NCBI GenBank assembly: GCA_030603695.1
Contig: JAUVXF010000010.1
Location: forward strand, 27,722 to 91,721
From: Natronohydrobacter sp.
GTDB lineage: Bacteria > Pseudomonadota > Alphaproteobacteria > Rhodobacterales > Rhodobacteraceae
DNA: 64,000 bases
Reading direction: 5' to 3'
Numbering within the stretch: the stretch's first letter is position 1; every line of letters starts with the position of its first letter. Of this stretch, positions 24,641-34,305 are shown in pieces. The notes under the pieces are model-generated. The model saw only the letters and a list, made by a program, of their open reading frames with translations, ran no database searches and was not told the origin of the DNA. The position numbers were made by a program, and so were the translations under genes.

Positions 24641-24935
24641 CAAGGCCGCATGGCCAAAGTTGTGCACTGTTCACAAAGCTGTCACAGAACTGAGATGAAA
24701 ACATTAAGAATTTCAGCGCCTTGCAAGAGCCTCGAAATTATTATATTTAAAAACAATAGGTTAGTTTATCGCCTATTTTTTAAGCAGTTAATGGAATGGC
24801 CTTTGAATCAAGGAAAAACGCACGCAATCCGCCCTCTCTCCACAGGGTTATCCACAGGATTGGTGGACAGGATTCTAGTTGCCGCAGGGCAGAAAACATT
24901 GCAGACCAGCTAAGAATCACACAAAGCCCGGCCGC
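24641..24935. other. AT-rich, DnaA-box-bearing gap before uvrC
   Basis: About 295 bases without a gene. In order: an inverted repeat TTGTG N7 CACAA (24660-24676), a strongly AT-rich stretch (about 24734-24790) with a weak hairpin AATAGG N11 CCTATT followed by T's, and a cluster CTCTCCACA, TTATCCACA, TGGTGGACA (24836-24869). This may be an SDR terminator plus the uvrC promoter, or a DnaA-binding or origin-like region. Confidence 0.5.
24848..24856 (+). promoter_or_regulatory. Consensus DnaA box
   Basis: TTATCCACA matches the DnaA box consensus exactly. A near match (CTCTCCACA) ends 4 bases before it and another, inverted and weaker, begins 5 bases after it. Confidence 0.55.
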
Positions 24936-26828
24936 ATGACTGACCCTTCTTTGCCACCCGAAGAAATCCCGCCCGGCGCTGCGCCCGGATTGCGCGGGCA
25001 TGCCTGCATTCAGGGCTATCTCAAATCGCTCGATGGCTCTCCGGGGGTGTACCGGATGCTGAACGAGAAATCAGAGGTGCTGTATGTCGGCAAGGCGCGC
25101 AATCTGCGCGCGCGGGTGTCGAATTATGCGCGCCCTTCTGGCCATTCGGGCCGGATTGCGCGGATGATTTCCGAAACCGCGTCCATGATGTTCCTGACCA
25201 CGCGCACCGAAACCGAAGCGCTGCTTTTGGAGCAAAACCTGATCAAGCAGCTAAAGCCGCGTTACAATGTGCTGCTGCGCGACGATAAAAGCTTTCCCTA
25301 TATCCTCTTGCCCAAGGATCATGCCTTTCCGCAGTTGCGCAAGCATCGGGGGCGGCGGGCAACGCCGGGGGCCTATTTTGGCCCATTCGCCAGCGCGGGC
25401 GCGGTAAACCGCACGCTCAACCAGTTGCAGCGCGTGTTCTTGCTGCGCAACTGCACCGATTCCGTGTTCAATTCACGCACGCGGCCTTGTCTGCTGTATC
25501 AGATCAAGCGCTGTAGCGCGCCCTGCGTGGGGTATATCTCTGAACCCGATTATGCCGCGCTTGTGGCCGATGCCGCGCGGTTTTTATCGGGCAAAAGCAC
25601 GAAAATTCAGGCGCAACTGGCCGAACAGATGCAAGCGGCCTCTGACGCGATGGAATTCGAGCGCGCGGCGGCGCTGCGCGACCGTATCCGCGCGCTGACC
25701 AATGTGCAGCAGGCGCAAGGGATCAACCCGCGCTCTGTGTCAGAGGCCGATGTGGTGGCCGTGCATCTGGAAAAGGGCCAGGCCTGTGTGCAGGTGTTTT
25801 TCATCCGCGCCAATCAAAGCTGGGGCAACCGCGATTTTTATCCCGCCACAGGTGCAGGCGCGGAAGAGCCGGAGATACTCGAAGCCTTCTTGGGCCAGTT
25901 CTATGACAGCAAGGAACCCCCGCGCCTTGTGCTGCTGTCGCATGAGATTGAAAACCCCGATTTGATGGCACAGCTTCTGGCCACGCGCGCAGGCCGCAAG
26001 GTGGAACTGGCCGTGCCCCAACGCGGCGAGAAGGCGGAACTGGTGGAAAATGCCCTGCGCAATGCGCGCGAGGCGCTGGCCATGCGCATGGCCTCTTCCG
26101 CCGCGCAAGGGCGCATGCTGGAAGGGCTGGCCGAAGCCTTTGGGCTGGATGGCCCGCCAGAGCGCATAGAGGTGTATGACAACAGCCATATCCAAGGCAC
26201 GGATGCCGTGGGCGCGATGATCGTGGCCGGGGCGGAAGGGTTTCTCAAAAGCCAATACCGCAAATTCAACATTCGTGGCGATGGGATCACACCGGGCGAT
26301 GATTTTGGCATGATGAAAGAGGTTCTGACCCGCCGCTTTGAACGCCTGCTGAAAGAAGACCCGAACCGCATGGGCGAGACATGGCCCGACCTGTTGCTGA
26401 TTGATGGCGGCGCAGGGCAGGTTTCTGCGGTTGCGGGCATAATGGCCGATCTGGGGCTGGAAGATATCCCCATGGTAGGGGTTGCAAAGGGCATAGACCG
26501 CGACGCAGGCAAGGAAGAATTCCACCGCCCCGGCAGCCGCCCCTTTGCGCTGCGCCAGAATGACCCGGTTTTGTATTTCATCCAGCGCCTGCGGGATGAG
26601 GCGCATCGCTTCGCCATCGGCACACATCGGGCGAAACGGGCAAAGGCCATCAGCGCCTCGCCCTTGGATGATATCCCCGGCGTCGGGCCGGGGCGCAAAC
26701 GCGCGCTGCTGGCGCATTTCGGATCGGCCAAAGCGGTGGCGCGCGCGGGGCTTTCGGATTTGCAGGCCGTGGACGGGATATCAGAGGCTTTGGCGCAGGT
26801 GATCCATGATCATCTGAACACCCGCTAG
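24936..26828 (+). CDS. uvrC: Excinuclease ABC subunit C
   Basis: Protein of 630 residues from the ATG at 24936. Domains in order: GIY-YIG nuclease ([20 protein letters not shown], Arg in NLRARVSNY), cysteine-rich region [16 protein letters not shown] domain for UvrB contact (residues about 205-240), the RNase H-like 5' nuclease ([19 protein letters not shown] and LLIDGGAGQ), and C-terminal helix-hairpin-helix repeats ([14 protein letters not shown]). It makes both incisions in nucleotide excision repair. Convergent with the TDT transporter gene. Confidence 0.97.
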   Translation: MTDPSLPPEEIPPGAAPGLRGHACIQGYLKSLDGSPGVYRMLNEKSEVLYVGKARNLRARVSNYARPSGHSGRIARMISETASMMFLTTRTETEALLLEQNLIKQLKPRYNVLLRDDKSFPYILLPKDHAFPQLRKHRGRRATPGAYFGPFASAGAVNRTLNQLQRVFLLRNCTDSVFNSRTRPCLLYQIKRCSAPCVGYISEPDYAALVADAARFLSGKSTKIQAQLAEQMQAASDAMEFERAAALRDRIRALTNVQQAQGINPRSVSEADVVAVHLEKGQACVQVFFIRANQSWGNRDFYPATGAGAEEPEILEAFLGQFYDSKEPPRLVLLSHEIENPDLMAQLLATRAGRKVELAVPQRGEKAELVENALRNAREALAMRMASSAAQGRMLEGLAEAFGLDGPPERIEVYDNSHIQGTDAVGAMIVAGAEGFLKSQYRKFNIRGDGITPGDDFGMMKEVLTRRFERLLKEDPNRMGETWPDLLLIDGGAGQVSAVAGIMADLGLEDIPMVGVAKGIDRDAGKEEFHRPGSRPFALRQNDPVLYFIQRLRDEAHRFAIGTHRAKRAKAISASPLDDIPGVGPGRKRALLAHFGSAKAVARAGLSDLQAVDGISEALAQVIHDHLNTR

Positions 26829-26841
26829 ACGGGGCGCGGTG

Positions 26842-27828
26842 TCACGCTTCCGCAGCGTTGGTTTTGGCCGCAAGTGTGCCCTGTGCCCATAGCTTCAGAA
26901 TGCGGTATGCGATCAGCGGCACAACAGCGCTTGCGATCAGCAACAGCACCCCCGCGACCACGCCCAGCGCCCCTTGCCCATCGGATACCAAAACCAGCGC
27001 CGTGGCAAAGGCCGATAGCGGAAAGGTAAACGCCCCCCAGAGGCCGGAAAACCCCGCCTCTGTCAGCCAGCGGCCAGCGGCCAGCAGCGCCACCGCCAGC
27101 ACCACCGCCAGCGCGCCAAACACTGTCGCCACCCCACCCAAACCTGCACCATCCGCCACGATGGTGAACAGGCATGCCGGGGCCAGATGAATGGCCAAAA
27201 GCGGGCGCAACGGCGCGGGCGGCAGATGGCGCAGCAATTGGCGCGCGCTGATGGCCCATATCAGGGCGGCAGGCACAAGCATGGCCCACAGCACGCCTTG
27301 CGCAATCTGTGGATAGCCCAGCGCATTGGCAGCGACACCGCCAATGATAAACCCCACAAAACTCAGGTGAAACACAGGCGTCACGACCCGCCCCTCTGGC
27401 GGGCCTGCGCGCAGCACATAGACCAGCAGCGCCACCAGCCCCAGATGCAGCCCAAAGGCCAGCACCGCCACCCCCTGCGCCAGTGCCGGGGCAAAAGGCG
27501 CAAGGCTGGCGGCCATCAGCATCAGCGAAAGGCTGGCCGCAGCCAGCCCCGCGCGGCCCGGCAGCACGCGCATTTCGTCCAGCAACACGCTTGCGCGGCG
27601 CAGCGGTTTGGCCAGATAGGCAATCGCGGCAAATACGAACAGCAGCGCCACCGCGCCAAGGATCATATCCCCGATTGCGGGCGGCAGCCCATAGGCGGGC
27701 GCGGCCGCGCGCCAGCCAAGCCCCAACCCGAACAGCCCCATGATGGGCGGAAAAATTGCAGGCGGCGTGCGCCGCCACAGCCCCGGCTTGGGCAGGCTTA
27801 GGGGTGGGGGCATAGGCCGGCGCGCCAT
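26842..27828 (-). CDS. TDT/TehA-family membrane transporter
   Basis: Protein of 328 residues with about ten hydrophobic segments and the opening PPAIFPPIMGLFGLGLGW typical of tellurite-resistance/dicarboxylate (TDT) transporters. Family members pass anions or efflux tellurite, and the substrate here is unknown. Its start codon overlaps the stop of the phosphatase gene (TAATG), so it belongs to the rpe-gph operon. Confidence 0.8.
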   Translation of the reverse strand: MARRPMPPPLSLPKPGLWRRTPPAIFPPIMGLFGLGLGWRAAAPAYGLPPAIGDMILGAVALLFVFAAIAYLAKPLRRASVLLDEMRVLPGRAGLAAASLSLMLMAASLAPFAPALAQGVAVLAFGLHLGLVALLVYVLRAGPPEGRVVTPVFHLSFVGFIIGGVAANALGYPQIAQGVLWAMLVPAALIWAISARQLLRHLPPAPLRPLLAIHLAPACLFTIVADGAGLGGVATVFGALAVVLAVALLAAGRWLTEAGFSGLWGAFTFPLSAFATALVLVSDGQGALGVVAGVLLLIASAVVPLIAYRILKLWAQGTLAAKTNAAEA

Positions 27829-28502
27829 TATTGGCCCTGCAAGCTGACATGGCCCGCCAGATGGCCGGGCAACAGGCGGTAATCCTCGAACCGGAAGTGA
27901 TGATACATCTCTTCCGGCGCGGCTTTGCGGTAGCCTTCGGTATATAGCCCGAAATGCGCACCCGCGCGCTGGGCGGTTTCGGCATCGGTTTCGCTGTCGC
28001 CGATATAGGCAATCTCTGCCACGCCAAGCCCAAGGCGGTTGACCACCTCATGCAGGGGGGCCGGGTCGGGCTTGGCCACGGGCAATGTATCGCCGCCCAC
28101 CACCGCCTGAAACAGCCCTGTCCAGCCCAGATGGCGCAACACGGCCTCTGTCGGGGCAAAAGGTTTGTTGGTGCACAGGCCCAAAACCAGCCCATTACTG
28201 CGCAGCCCCTCCAGCACTTCGGGCACATGGGGATAGATGCGCGTGTTTTCATGCGCGCGCTCGTAGAAATGCAAAAACCGCGCGTGCAGATGGGCGGTGC
28301 GGGCGGGATCGTTGCTGCCTGTGACGGCGTGTTCCATCCGCTCTACAAACACCCGCGCACCGCGCCCGATAAAGCCGCGCGATTGCGCGAAACTGACCAA
28401 GGGCAGGCCCGCTTCTTCCAGCACTGCATTGGCAGCCGCCCAGATATCTGGCGCGCTATCTATCAGCGTGCCATCCAGATCAAAGATAACCGCGCGGATC
28501 AT
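27828..28502 (-). CDS. gph: Phosphoglycolate phosphatase (HAD family)
   Basis: Protein of 224 residues. HAD motif I is FDLDGTLIDS at residues 8-17, motif II lies in CTNKPF, motif III is the lysine in KPDPAPLH, and motif IV is IGDSETDAETA. The cap-domain position and length fit Gph, which removes 2-phosphoglycolate. The 4-base overlap with rpe supports this, since rpe-gph pairing is common. Expressed with rpe and the TDT transporter. Confidence 0.88.
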   Translation of the reverse strand: MIRAVIFDLDGTLIDSAPDIWAAANAVLEEAGLPLVSFAQSRGFIGRGARVFVERMEHAVTGSNDPARTAHLHARFLHFYERAHENTRIYPHVPEVLEGLRSNGLVLGLCTNKPFAPTEAVLRHLGWTGLFQAVVGGDTLPVAKPDPAPLHEVVNRLGLGVAEIAYIGDSETDAETAQRAGAHFGLYTEGYRKAAPEEMYHHFRFEDYRLLPGHLAGHVSLQGQ

Positions 28503-29197
28503 ATGGCCGCGCCAAGCGCTGCCTCTGCCGCCGTGCGAATGGCGCGGATATTCGCGCCATAAGGTGCGGGGTTATCTACCGAACCGCCCTTGAACACCGC
28601 AGAGCCTGCCACCAGCACATCCGCCCCCGCCCGCGCCATCAGCGGCGCGGTTTCGGGGGTGATGCCACCATCAATTTCAATATGGATGGGGCGCGCGCCA
28701 ATCAGCGCGCGCAAGCGGCGCACCTTGTCGCTCATATCTATGAATTTCTGCCCGCCAAAACCGGGGTTCACTGTCATGACACAGACCAGATCTATCAGAT
28801 CCAGCAGGTTTTCCACCCCGTCCAGCCCTGTGCCGGGATTGATGGCCAGCCCCGCTTTTGCCCCGCTGGCCCGGATGGCCTGAAGCGTGCGGTGAATATG
28901 CGGGCCAGCCTCGACATGAGCGGTGATGAAATCCGCACCCGCTTTGGCAAAGCCCTCAATATAGGGATCAACGGGCGCAATCATCAGATGCACATCCATC
29001 ACGCCGCGAATATGAGGGCGGATGGCGGCGCAGGTCGCCGGGCCAAAGGTGATATTTGGCACAAAATGGCCATCCATCACATCCACATGCACCCAATCGG
29101 CGCCCTGATCCTCAATAGCGCGGCACTCGGCCCCGAAATTGGCGAAATCGGCAGCAAGGATGGACGGGGCGATCTTGATGGCGCGGGAAAAGTTCAT
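28499..29197 (-). CDS. rpe: Ribulose-phosphate 3-epimerase
   Basis: Protein of 232 residues, a TIM barrel: IAPSILAADFANFG at the N-terminus with the first active-site region, VHVDVMDGHFVPNITFGP, VMTVNPGFGGQKFI and EIDGGI. It interconverts ribulose-5-phosphate and xylulose-5-phosphate in the pentose phosphate and Calvin pathways. First gene of rpe-gph-TDT; its stop overlaps the gph start by 4 bases. Confidence 0.95.
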   Translation of the reverse strand: MNFSRAIKIAPSILAADFANFGAECRAIEDQGADWVHVDVMDGHFVPNITFGPATCAAIRPHIRGVMDVHLMIAPVDPYIEGFAKAGADFITAHVEAGPHIHRTLQAIRASGAKAGLAINPGTGLDGVENLLDLIDLVCVMTVNPGFGGQKFIDMSDKVRRLRALIGARPIHIEIDGGITPETAPLMARAGADVLVAGSAVFKGGSVDNPAPYGANIRAIRTAAEAALGAAI

Positions 29198-29335
29198 GGG
29201 CAGGGCTCTCCTGAATCGGTCGGATTTGTCTTAACGCCGAAGCTGACGGAATGCACGCCGCTTGCGGAGGTTTTTTGACCATGGGCGCTGAGGAAACGCG
29301 GCGCACCCCATAGGGCGCGTGCCGAACCGTGACCC

Positions 29336-29351
29336 GGTGCAAGATTGCACC
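29336..29351. repeat. Inverted repeat upstream of rpe
   Basis: GGTGCAA GA TTGCACC, perfect 7-bp arms with a 2-base centre. Located about 140 bases upstream of rpe; operator or hairpin cannot be decided. Confidence 0.35.
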
Positions 29352-29453
29352 CGCGGGCAGGCAGCATATCACTGGTATTGGCCGCCCAGCAAAAGCCCCC
29401 CATATTCCAGATGTTGCCGGGTATAAAAGGCGGCCTTGCTTTGGGGGGGGGGT

Positions 29454-29497
29454 GGTCAGGGCTGATTGCCCTGCGCGGTGTCAAGGCCGAAGGCCGC
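29454..29497 (+). repeat. 44-base double-hairpin repeat, copy 1
   Basis: Contains CAGGGC TGATT GCCCTG and GGCC GAA GGCC stems. It matches 33410-33453 on the minus strand at 42 of 44 positions, so it is a dispersed REP-like element rather than part of a gene. Confidence 0.7.
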
Positions 29498-29936
29498 GGC
29501 CCAGCGCTGGCGGCTCAGCGCCATCCCGAATGTCCCCGACCCACTCAAACCAGCCCTTCGGTATCTGGTGTATATGCGGCAAAGCACCAAGGCTTTGTTT
29601 TCCCGCAAAGCTGTTTTTGCGTCCTGTGGCGAAGGTCTGCCACCCCAAGAGGGTACGGGCCTTTGGGCCATAGCGCCTCTGCGTGGCGCTTTGATCCAAC
29701 GCCCTCGCGCGCCTGCGCCAACTTGTCAGAACATGCCCTGCGCCAGATGCCACAGGGCAAAGCGTCGCGCATTTGGTAGATTTGCGGCCATGGCCTACTA
29801 CATCTGCAAAAGCCTTGGTAGCTTTGCGTTAAAACACATTGAAAATTCATGCTTTTATTGCATGGCCCCCTATGCTATCGTTTTGCCAGAGCAGATGACC
29901 CGCATAAAAAACCGCGGGCGAAAGCAGAGGCACAGG

Positions 29937-31895
29937 ATGCAGGCGCAATTCTTGCGGATATGTCGTCACGCGCTGGCGTTTACGGTGATGCTGTGCGCGG
30001 CCTTCATCGGCGCTGGGGCGCAGGCGGCGCCCTATGCGGCCATGGTCATGGATGCCCGCAACGGCGAAGTTATTTTCGCGCGCAATCATGATACCCGATT
30101 GCACCCTGCTTCACTGACAAAGATGATGACGCTGTATGTGGCGTTTGAGGCCATCAAACATGGCGAAGTCACGCTGGATACGCAATTCACAGTCAGCGCG
30201 CGCGCGGCGGGCACCTCTTGTGTGTGCCTTGGGTTGCGCCCCGGCCAGCGCATCGCGCTGCGGTATCTGATTCGCGCTGCGGCGCTGCGCTCTGCCAATG
30301 ATGCCTCTGTGGTGATCGCCGAAGGTATTTCCGGCTCTGTCGAGGCATTTGCCGATCGTATGACACGCACCGCCCGCGCAATGGGCATGTCAAACACCAC
30401 CTTTCATAATCCCCATGGGCTGACGCAGGCTGGCCATCTGTCAAGCGCGCGTGACATGACCATTCTGGGCCGCCAGCTTTATTTTGATTATCCGCAATAT
30501 TTCAACATCTTCTCCCGGCGCAGTGATGATGCGGGCGTGGCGACCGTGCCCAATACAAACCGCCGCTTTCTGGATGCCTATTCGGGCGCAGACGGGATCA
30601 AGACAGGGTTCACACGCGCGGCAGGGTTTAATCTGACAGCATCGGCCAGACGCGGGGACAAGCATATCATCGCCACCATGTTTGGCGGCAGTTCGACAGC
30701 GGCGCGCAATGCGCATGTGGCCGAATTGCTGGATATCGGCTTTAGCCGTGCAAACGCGCGTGTGGCCACACGCGCCCCCGCAACCCCGGCTTATCAAGGG
30801 CGGGGGGCTGTTGCCGTGGCGCAGGCGCCGGCCGCCAGCCGCAATGGCGACGAGGATACATCCGCCGCCGCCAAGACGATCCGGTTGCAAATGGCCGTGC
30901 GCTCCAGCCCGCGCCCGGCCGCGCGCCCGATGCGCGCGCCCGACCCGGCCGTTTTGCTGGCTGTGCGCGAAAGCGTGGATGCGGTGGTTTCTGAAATTGC
31001 GGCCGCGCAACCGCCCGAACCCGCGCCCGCACCTGTCGCGGAACTGGCAGCACTTGCGCCTCAGGCTGTGACAGATGCACCGCCTGCGCGCCCAGAGTCG
31101 TTGGCCGTTGCCGATGCCCCGCAAACAGAGCTGGACGTGGCGCTTGCGGCAGGGTTCCGCCTTGCTGATCCAGAGTTTCTGGATGGATCGGCCGCCGCAA
31201 CAGATGCCAGCCCAGAGGCCGATGCCCTGACCCTGACTGACGCAAGCCCCATTCCCGAAGCGCGCCCGGAGGGCTTGGCAGATACTGTGGCCGATATCCA
31301 GATGGCCGGATCCGATACAGCCCCCGCCGCAGATACCCTGATTGCGCTGGCCGAAGCCCCGCTTGCGCCAATTTCCGGGGCAGATGAGGCGACTGATGAT
31401 CCCGAAACGCTGACATGGCTTGGCGCAGAGGCCTCTTTCTTCGATGATGGTCCAGAGCCGATTGAAGACATGACGGCCCATGCCGATCTGGATATCGGCG
31501 CAGGTGCGATCCCTGCGGCGGTGCAATCCGGGATTATCCTGACAAGCAGCACCCGCAATCTGGAAACGCAGGCGATTGCCGCCGCCGTAGAGGCGCAGGT
31601 TGACAGCCAACCCCAAGGGGCGGCCCCGGAAATTGTTCCGCGCCTGTCCACCTCTGACGGCGGGCGGCTTTGGGGTGTGTCCTTGGGGCAGTTCAATTCC
31701 CGCGCGGCCGCCGAACGCAGCCTGATTACTGTCAAGATGGCAGAGGCCAATTCGCTGGGCAATGGCGTCAGCCGCATTCGCCAGACAAACGGGCGGTTTG
31801 AAGCGGCTTTTGCCGGTCTGACCCAGACAGAGGCAGAGCGCGCCTGCCTGCGGCTGCAAGCGCGCAGCATGGATTGCGCTGTCGCCTATCCGTGA
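29937..31895 (+). CDS. D-alanyl-D-alanine carboxypeptidase with SPOR domain
   Basis: Protein of 652 residues from the ATG at 29937 (AGAGG 8 bases upstream). A signal peptide ends after AGAQA near residue 30. Peptidase S11 motifs are all present: SLTK at 59-62, SAN at 119-121 and KTG at 222-224. A long Ala/Pro/Asp/Glu-rich, apparently disordered linker (about 270-560) leads to a SPOR peptidoglycan-binding domain at the end (WGVSLGQFNSRAAAERSLI). It trims the terminal D-alanine of peptidoglycan stem peptides in the periplasm; the SPOR domain suggests targeting to denuded glycan at the septum. Confidence 0.92.
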   Translation: MQAQFLRICRHALAFTVMLCAAFIGAGAQAAPYAAMVMDARNGEVIFARNHDTRLHPASLTKMMTLYVAFEAIKHGEVTLDTQFTVSARAAGTSCVCLGLRPGQRIALRYLIRAAALRSANDASVVIAEGISGSVEAFADRMTRTARAMGMSNTTFHNPHGLTQAGHLSSARDMTILGRQLYFDYPQYFNIFSRRSDDAGVATVPNTNRRFLDAYSGADGIKTGFTRAAGFNLTASARRGDKHIIATMFGGSSTAARNAHVAELLDIGFSRANARVATRAPATPAYQGRGAVAVAQAPAASRNGDEDTSAAAKTIRLQMAVRSSPRPAARPMRAPDPAVLLAVRESVDAVVSEIAAAQPPEPAPAPVAELAALAPQAVTDAPPARPESLAVADAPQTELDVALAAGFRLADPEFLDGSAAATDASPEADALTLTDASPIPEARPEGLADTVADIQMAGSDTAPAADTLIALAEAPLAPISGADEATDDPETLTWLGAEASFFDDGPEPIEDMTAHADLDIGAGAIPAAVQSGIILTSSTRNLETQAIAAAVEAQVDSQPQGAAPEIVPRLSTSDGGRLWGVSLGQFNSRAAAERSLITVKMAEANSLGNGVSRIRQTNGRFEAAFAGLTQTEAERACLRLQARSMDCAVAYP

Positions 31896-31941
31896 CAGCC
31901 GCGCCGCTGGCGCCGCGCCTTGCGGCGCTGTATGATGGCCC

Positions 31942-33195
31942 ATGCCCGCATTCTGCCGTGATTGCCTGACCAGATTTGACCAAGGGCCGCGTTGCCCTGC
32001 CTGCCACTCTCCGCGCGTGCTGGCAGGGGCGGAACTGTTTGATCTGGCAATCGCGCATATGGATTGCGATGCCTTTTATGCCAGCGTGGAAAAGCGCGAC
32101 ACCCCGGCGCTGCGCAACAAGCCCGTGATCGTGGGCGGGGGCCAGCGCGGGGTGGTGACAACCGCGTGTTACATCGCGCGTATTCATGGCGTGCGTTCGG
32201 CAATGCCCATGTTCAAGGCGCTGAAGCTTTGCCCCGAGGCGGTGGTGGTGAAGCCGCGTTTTGCGGCCTACGAGGCCGCCTCGCGCGAGATACGCGCGAT
32301 GATGCAAGATTTGACACCCGCCATTGAACCCCTGTCACTGGACGAGGCATTTCTGGATCTGTCAGGCACAGCGCGCCTGCATGGCGCACCGCCTGCGGTG
32401 CTGATGGCCGGGCTTGTGCGCCGGATGGAGCAGGAGTTGCGGCTTTCCGGCTCTGTCGGGCTGTCGCACAACAAGTTTCTGGCAAAAATTGCGTCAGATC
32501 TAGACAAACCGCGCGGCTTTTCTGTCATCGGGCGGGCGGATACTGTGGGTTTTCTGCGTGGCAAGCCCGTGGGGATCATCTGGGGTGTGGGCGCGGCCCT
32601 GCGGGCGCAATTGGAACGCGCAGGCATTGCCACGATTGATGATCTGTTGCGCTGGGATCAGTCCGATCTGGTGGCGCGGTTCGGGGCTATGGGCATGCGG
32701 CTTTGGCAGTTGGCGCGCGGGCAGGATGCCCGGCGCGTCGCCCCTGACCGCGATGTGAAATCCATTTCCAAGGAAAGCACCTTTGACACCGATCTTGCAG
32801 ATGAGGAGCTTTTGGATGGGCATTTGTGGCGGCTAGCCGATCAGGTCTCGCAACGGGCAAAGGCGCGGGGGCTGGCCGGGCGTGTGGTTACGCTAAAGCT
32901 GAAACGTGCGGATTTCCGCAGCCTGACACGGCAAATCAGCCTGCACAGCCCCACCGCGCTGGCCGATGTGATCTATCGCAGCGCGCGGCCCTTGCTGGCG
33001 CAGGCCATGACGGCCGCGCCCTTTCGGCTGCTGGGCGTGGGGATATCGGATCTGTGCCCCGATTGCGGCCCCGGTTTCAGCCCCGATTTGCTAGACCCTG
33101 ACGCCGCAAAACGCGCAGAGGCCGAGCGCGCCATGGACAAGCTGCGCGCCCGGTTCGGGCCAGATGCCGTGGTGAAGGGGCGCGCACTAAGATAG
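31942..33195 (+). CDS. dinB: DNA polymerase IV with N-terminal zinc ribbon
   Basis: Protein of 417 residues. The Y-family core begins at AHMDCDAFYASVEKRD (residue 38), with SLDEAFLDLSG giving the second pair of catalytic acids, helix-hairpin-helix motifs in the thumb, and the little-finger domain ending near residue 370. Ahead of the polymerase sits an extra four-cysteine ribbon (CRDC and CPAC, residues 5-22) absent from E. coli DinB. Role: error-prone bypass of DNA lesions. It begins 46 bases after the carboxypeptidase stop. Confidence 0.93.
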   Translation: MPAFCRDCLTRFDQGPRCPACHSPRVLAGAELFDLAIAHMDCDAFYASVEKRDTPALRNKPVIVGGGQRGVVTTACYIARIHGVRSAMPMFKALKLCPEAVVVKPRFAAYEAASREIRAMMQDLTPAIEPLSLDEAFLDLSGTARLHGAPPAVLMAGLVRRMEQELRLSGSVGLSHNKFLAKIASDLDKPRGFSVIGRADTVGFLRGKPVGIIWGVGAALRAQLERAGIATIDDLLRWDQSDLVARFGAMGMRLWQLARGQDARRVAPDRDVKSISKESTFDTDLADEELLDGHLWRLADQVSQRAKARGLAGRVVTLKLKRADFRSLTRQISLHSPTALADVIYRSARPLLAQAMTAAPFRLLGVGISDLCPDCGPGFSPDLLDPDAAKRAEAERAMDKLRARFGPDAVVKGRALR

Positions 33196-33507
33196 CGTTC
33201 CGAAGCGGGCATGATAAGCTGTTGGTTGCGCGCTTTGTCTCATTAGGGGGCGTTGGGCGGAGGGCGCAAACCCGCGCAGCGCTGGGCGGCGGTGCGGCGA
33301 TCCACCCGCAGGGCTATGTCACTTTGTGGTGGCCAAATCCGCGCGAAATATAAGCTAAGCGCAAGTTGCTGCCACATCGCCGTGCCGGGGGGCCGCCCTT
33401 TGCGGGGCGGCGGCCTTCGGCCTTGCCTCCGCGCAGGGCAATCAGCCCTGACCCTCTGCCCCCATTAGCGGCCCATCACGGCGGAACTTTCCGTCAGGGG
33501 CCGGCCC
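33196..33507. other. Intergenic region, 312 bp, after dinB
   Basis: Lies between the convergent dinB and HAD genes. It contains copy 2 of the 44-base repeat (33410-33453) and the palindrome AGGGGCCGGCCCCT (33496-33509) touching the HAD stop codon, either of which could terminate transcription. No gene seen. Confidence 0.5.
33410..33453 (-). repeat. 44-base double-hairpin repeat, copy 2
   Basis: Inverted relative to copy 1 at 29454-29497 with two mismatches. The two copies bracket the carboxypeptidase-dinB pair and face each other, so recombination between them would invert that segment. Confidence 0.7.
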
Positions 33508-34212
33508 CTAGCTGCCATCAATCCAGCCCACCAGATCGGGCAATAGCCCCAGATGGGCAATGCTGCGAAAGCGCGGATGCGCCTCTGGCGTTTCGGCCCA
33601 TTCTATTTCCCATTCCAGCCCATGCGGCACATGCACCCCCCAGCCCCCCGCCATGATGGGTGCAACAACATCAGAACGCATGGAATTGCCCACCATCAGC
33701 GCCGCTTCCGCCCCATCGCCATGGCGCGCGAAGATATCGGCATAGACAGCCGGGGTCTTGTTGGAAACGATCTCTATCGCATCAAACATCTCGCCCAAGC
33801 CCGATTGCGCAAGCTTGCGTTCCTGATCCAGCAAATCGCCCTTTGTAATCAGCACCAAGCGGTGTGAGGGGGCAAGGGCGGCAATTGTCTCTTGCGCATG
33901 GGGCAACAGCTCTATCGGGTGGCGCAGCATGTCTTGCCCGGCTTGCAACAACTGCCCGATAACAGTGGCCGGAACCCGCGCCTGTGTCACTTCTATTGCG
34001 GTTTCGATCATCGACAGCACAAAACCCTTGATCCCGAATCCATATTGCCCAAGGTTGCGCTTCTCTGCCTCCAGCAGCCGTGCCATCAGGGTTTCCTGAT
34101 CGGTGTAATCGGCCAGAAGGGCGGCAAACTGCGCCTGAGTCATGCGGAAAAAGCGCTCATTGTGCCACAGCGTATCATCTGCATCGAAGCCAATTGTGGT
34201 AATGCGGGTCAT
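33508..34212 (-). CDS. HAD-family hydrolase (YjjG-like)
   Basis: Protein of 234 residues from the ATG at 34212; the open frame continues upstream through the clpS region but loses HAD similarity. Motif I is FDADDTLW at residues 8-15, motif II lies in LITKGDLLDQ, motif III is the lysine in VSNKTPAVY, motif IV is MVGNSMRSDV. Such proteins are phosphatases of nucleotides or small metabolites; the substrate is not predictable. Divergent from clpS with 93 bases between starts. Confidence 0.82.
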   Translation of the reverse strand: MTRITTIGFDADDTLWHNERFFRMTQAQFAALLADYTDQETLMARLLEAEKRNLGQYGFGIKGFVLSMIETAIEVTQARVPATVIGQLLQAGQDMLRHPIELLPHAQETIAALAPSHRLVLITKGDLLDQERKLAQSGLGEMFDAIEIVSNKTPAVYADIFARHGDGAEAALMVGNSMRSDVVAPIMAGGWGVHVPHGLEWEIEWAETPEAHPRFRSIAHLGLLPDLVGWIDGS

Positions 34213-34305
34213 TTCAGCGCACGGCTTTCTCAGATGGGGGTTTTCAGCAGGCCATGTGGCGCTATATAACGATGCGCAACTGCAATCCATAGTCTGAAAG
34301 CCGCG

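Larger units (their letters stand above)
29198..29936. other. Intergenic region, 739 bp, between divergent rpe and the carboxypeptidase gene
   Basis: The largest gene-free gap in the window. It holds the inverted repeat GGTGCAA GA TTGCACC (29336-29351), a run of ten G's (29443-29452) and copy 1 of the 44-base double-hairpin repeat (29454-29497). The last 130 bases are AT-richer and should hold the carboxypeptidase promoter. An open frame extends the carboxypeptidase upstream to 29466, but signal-peptide position and the AGAGG site argue against coding there. Confidence 0.55.

Noticed and set aside
29466..29936. N-terminal extension of the carboxypeptidase
   Set aside because: It would bury the signal peptide and cover a repeat; the ATG at 29937 has a ribosome site and a normal signal sequence.
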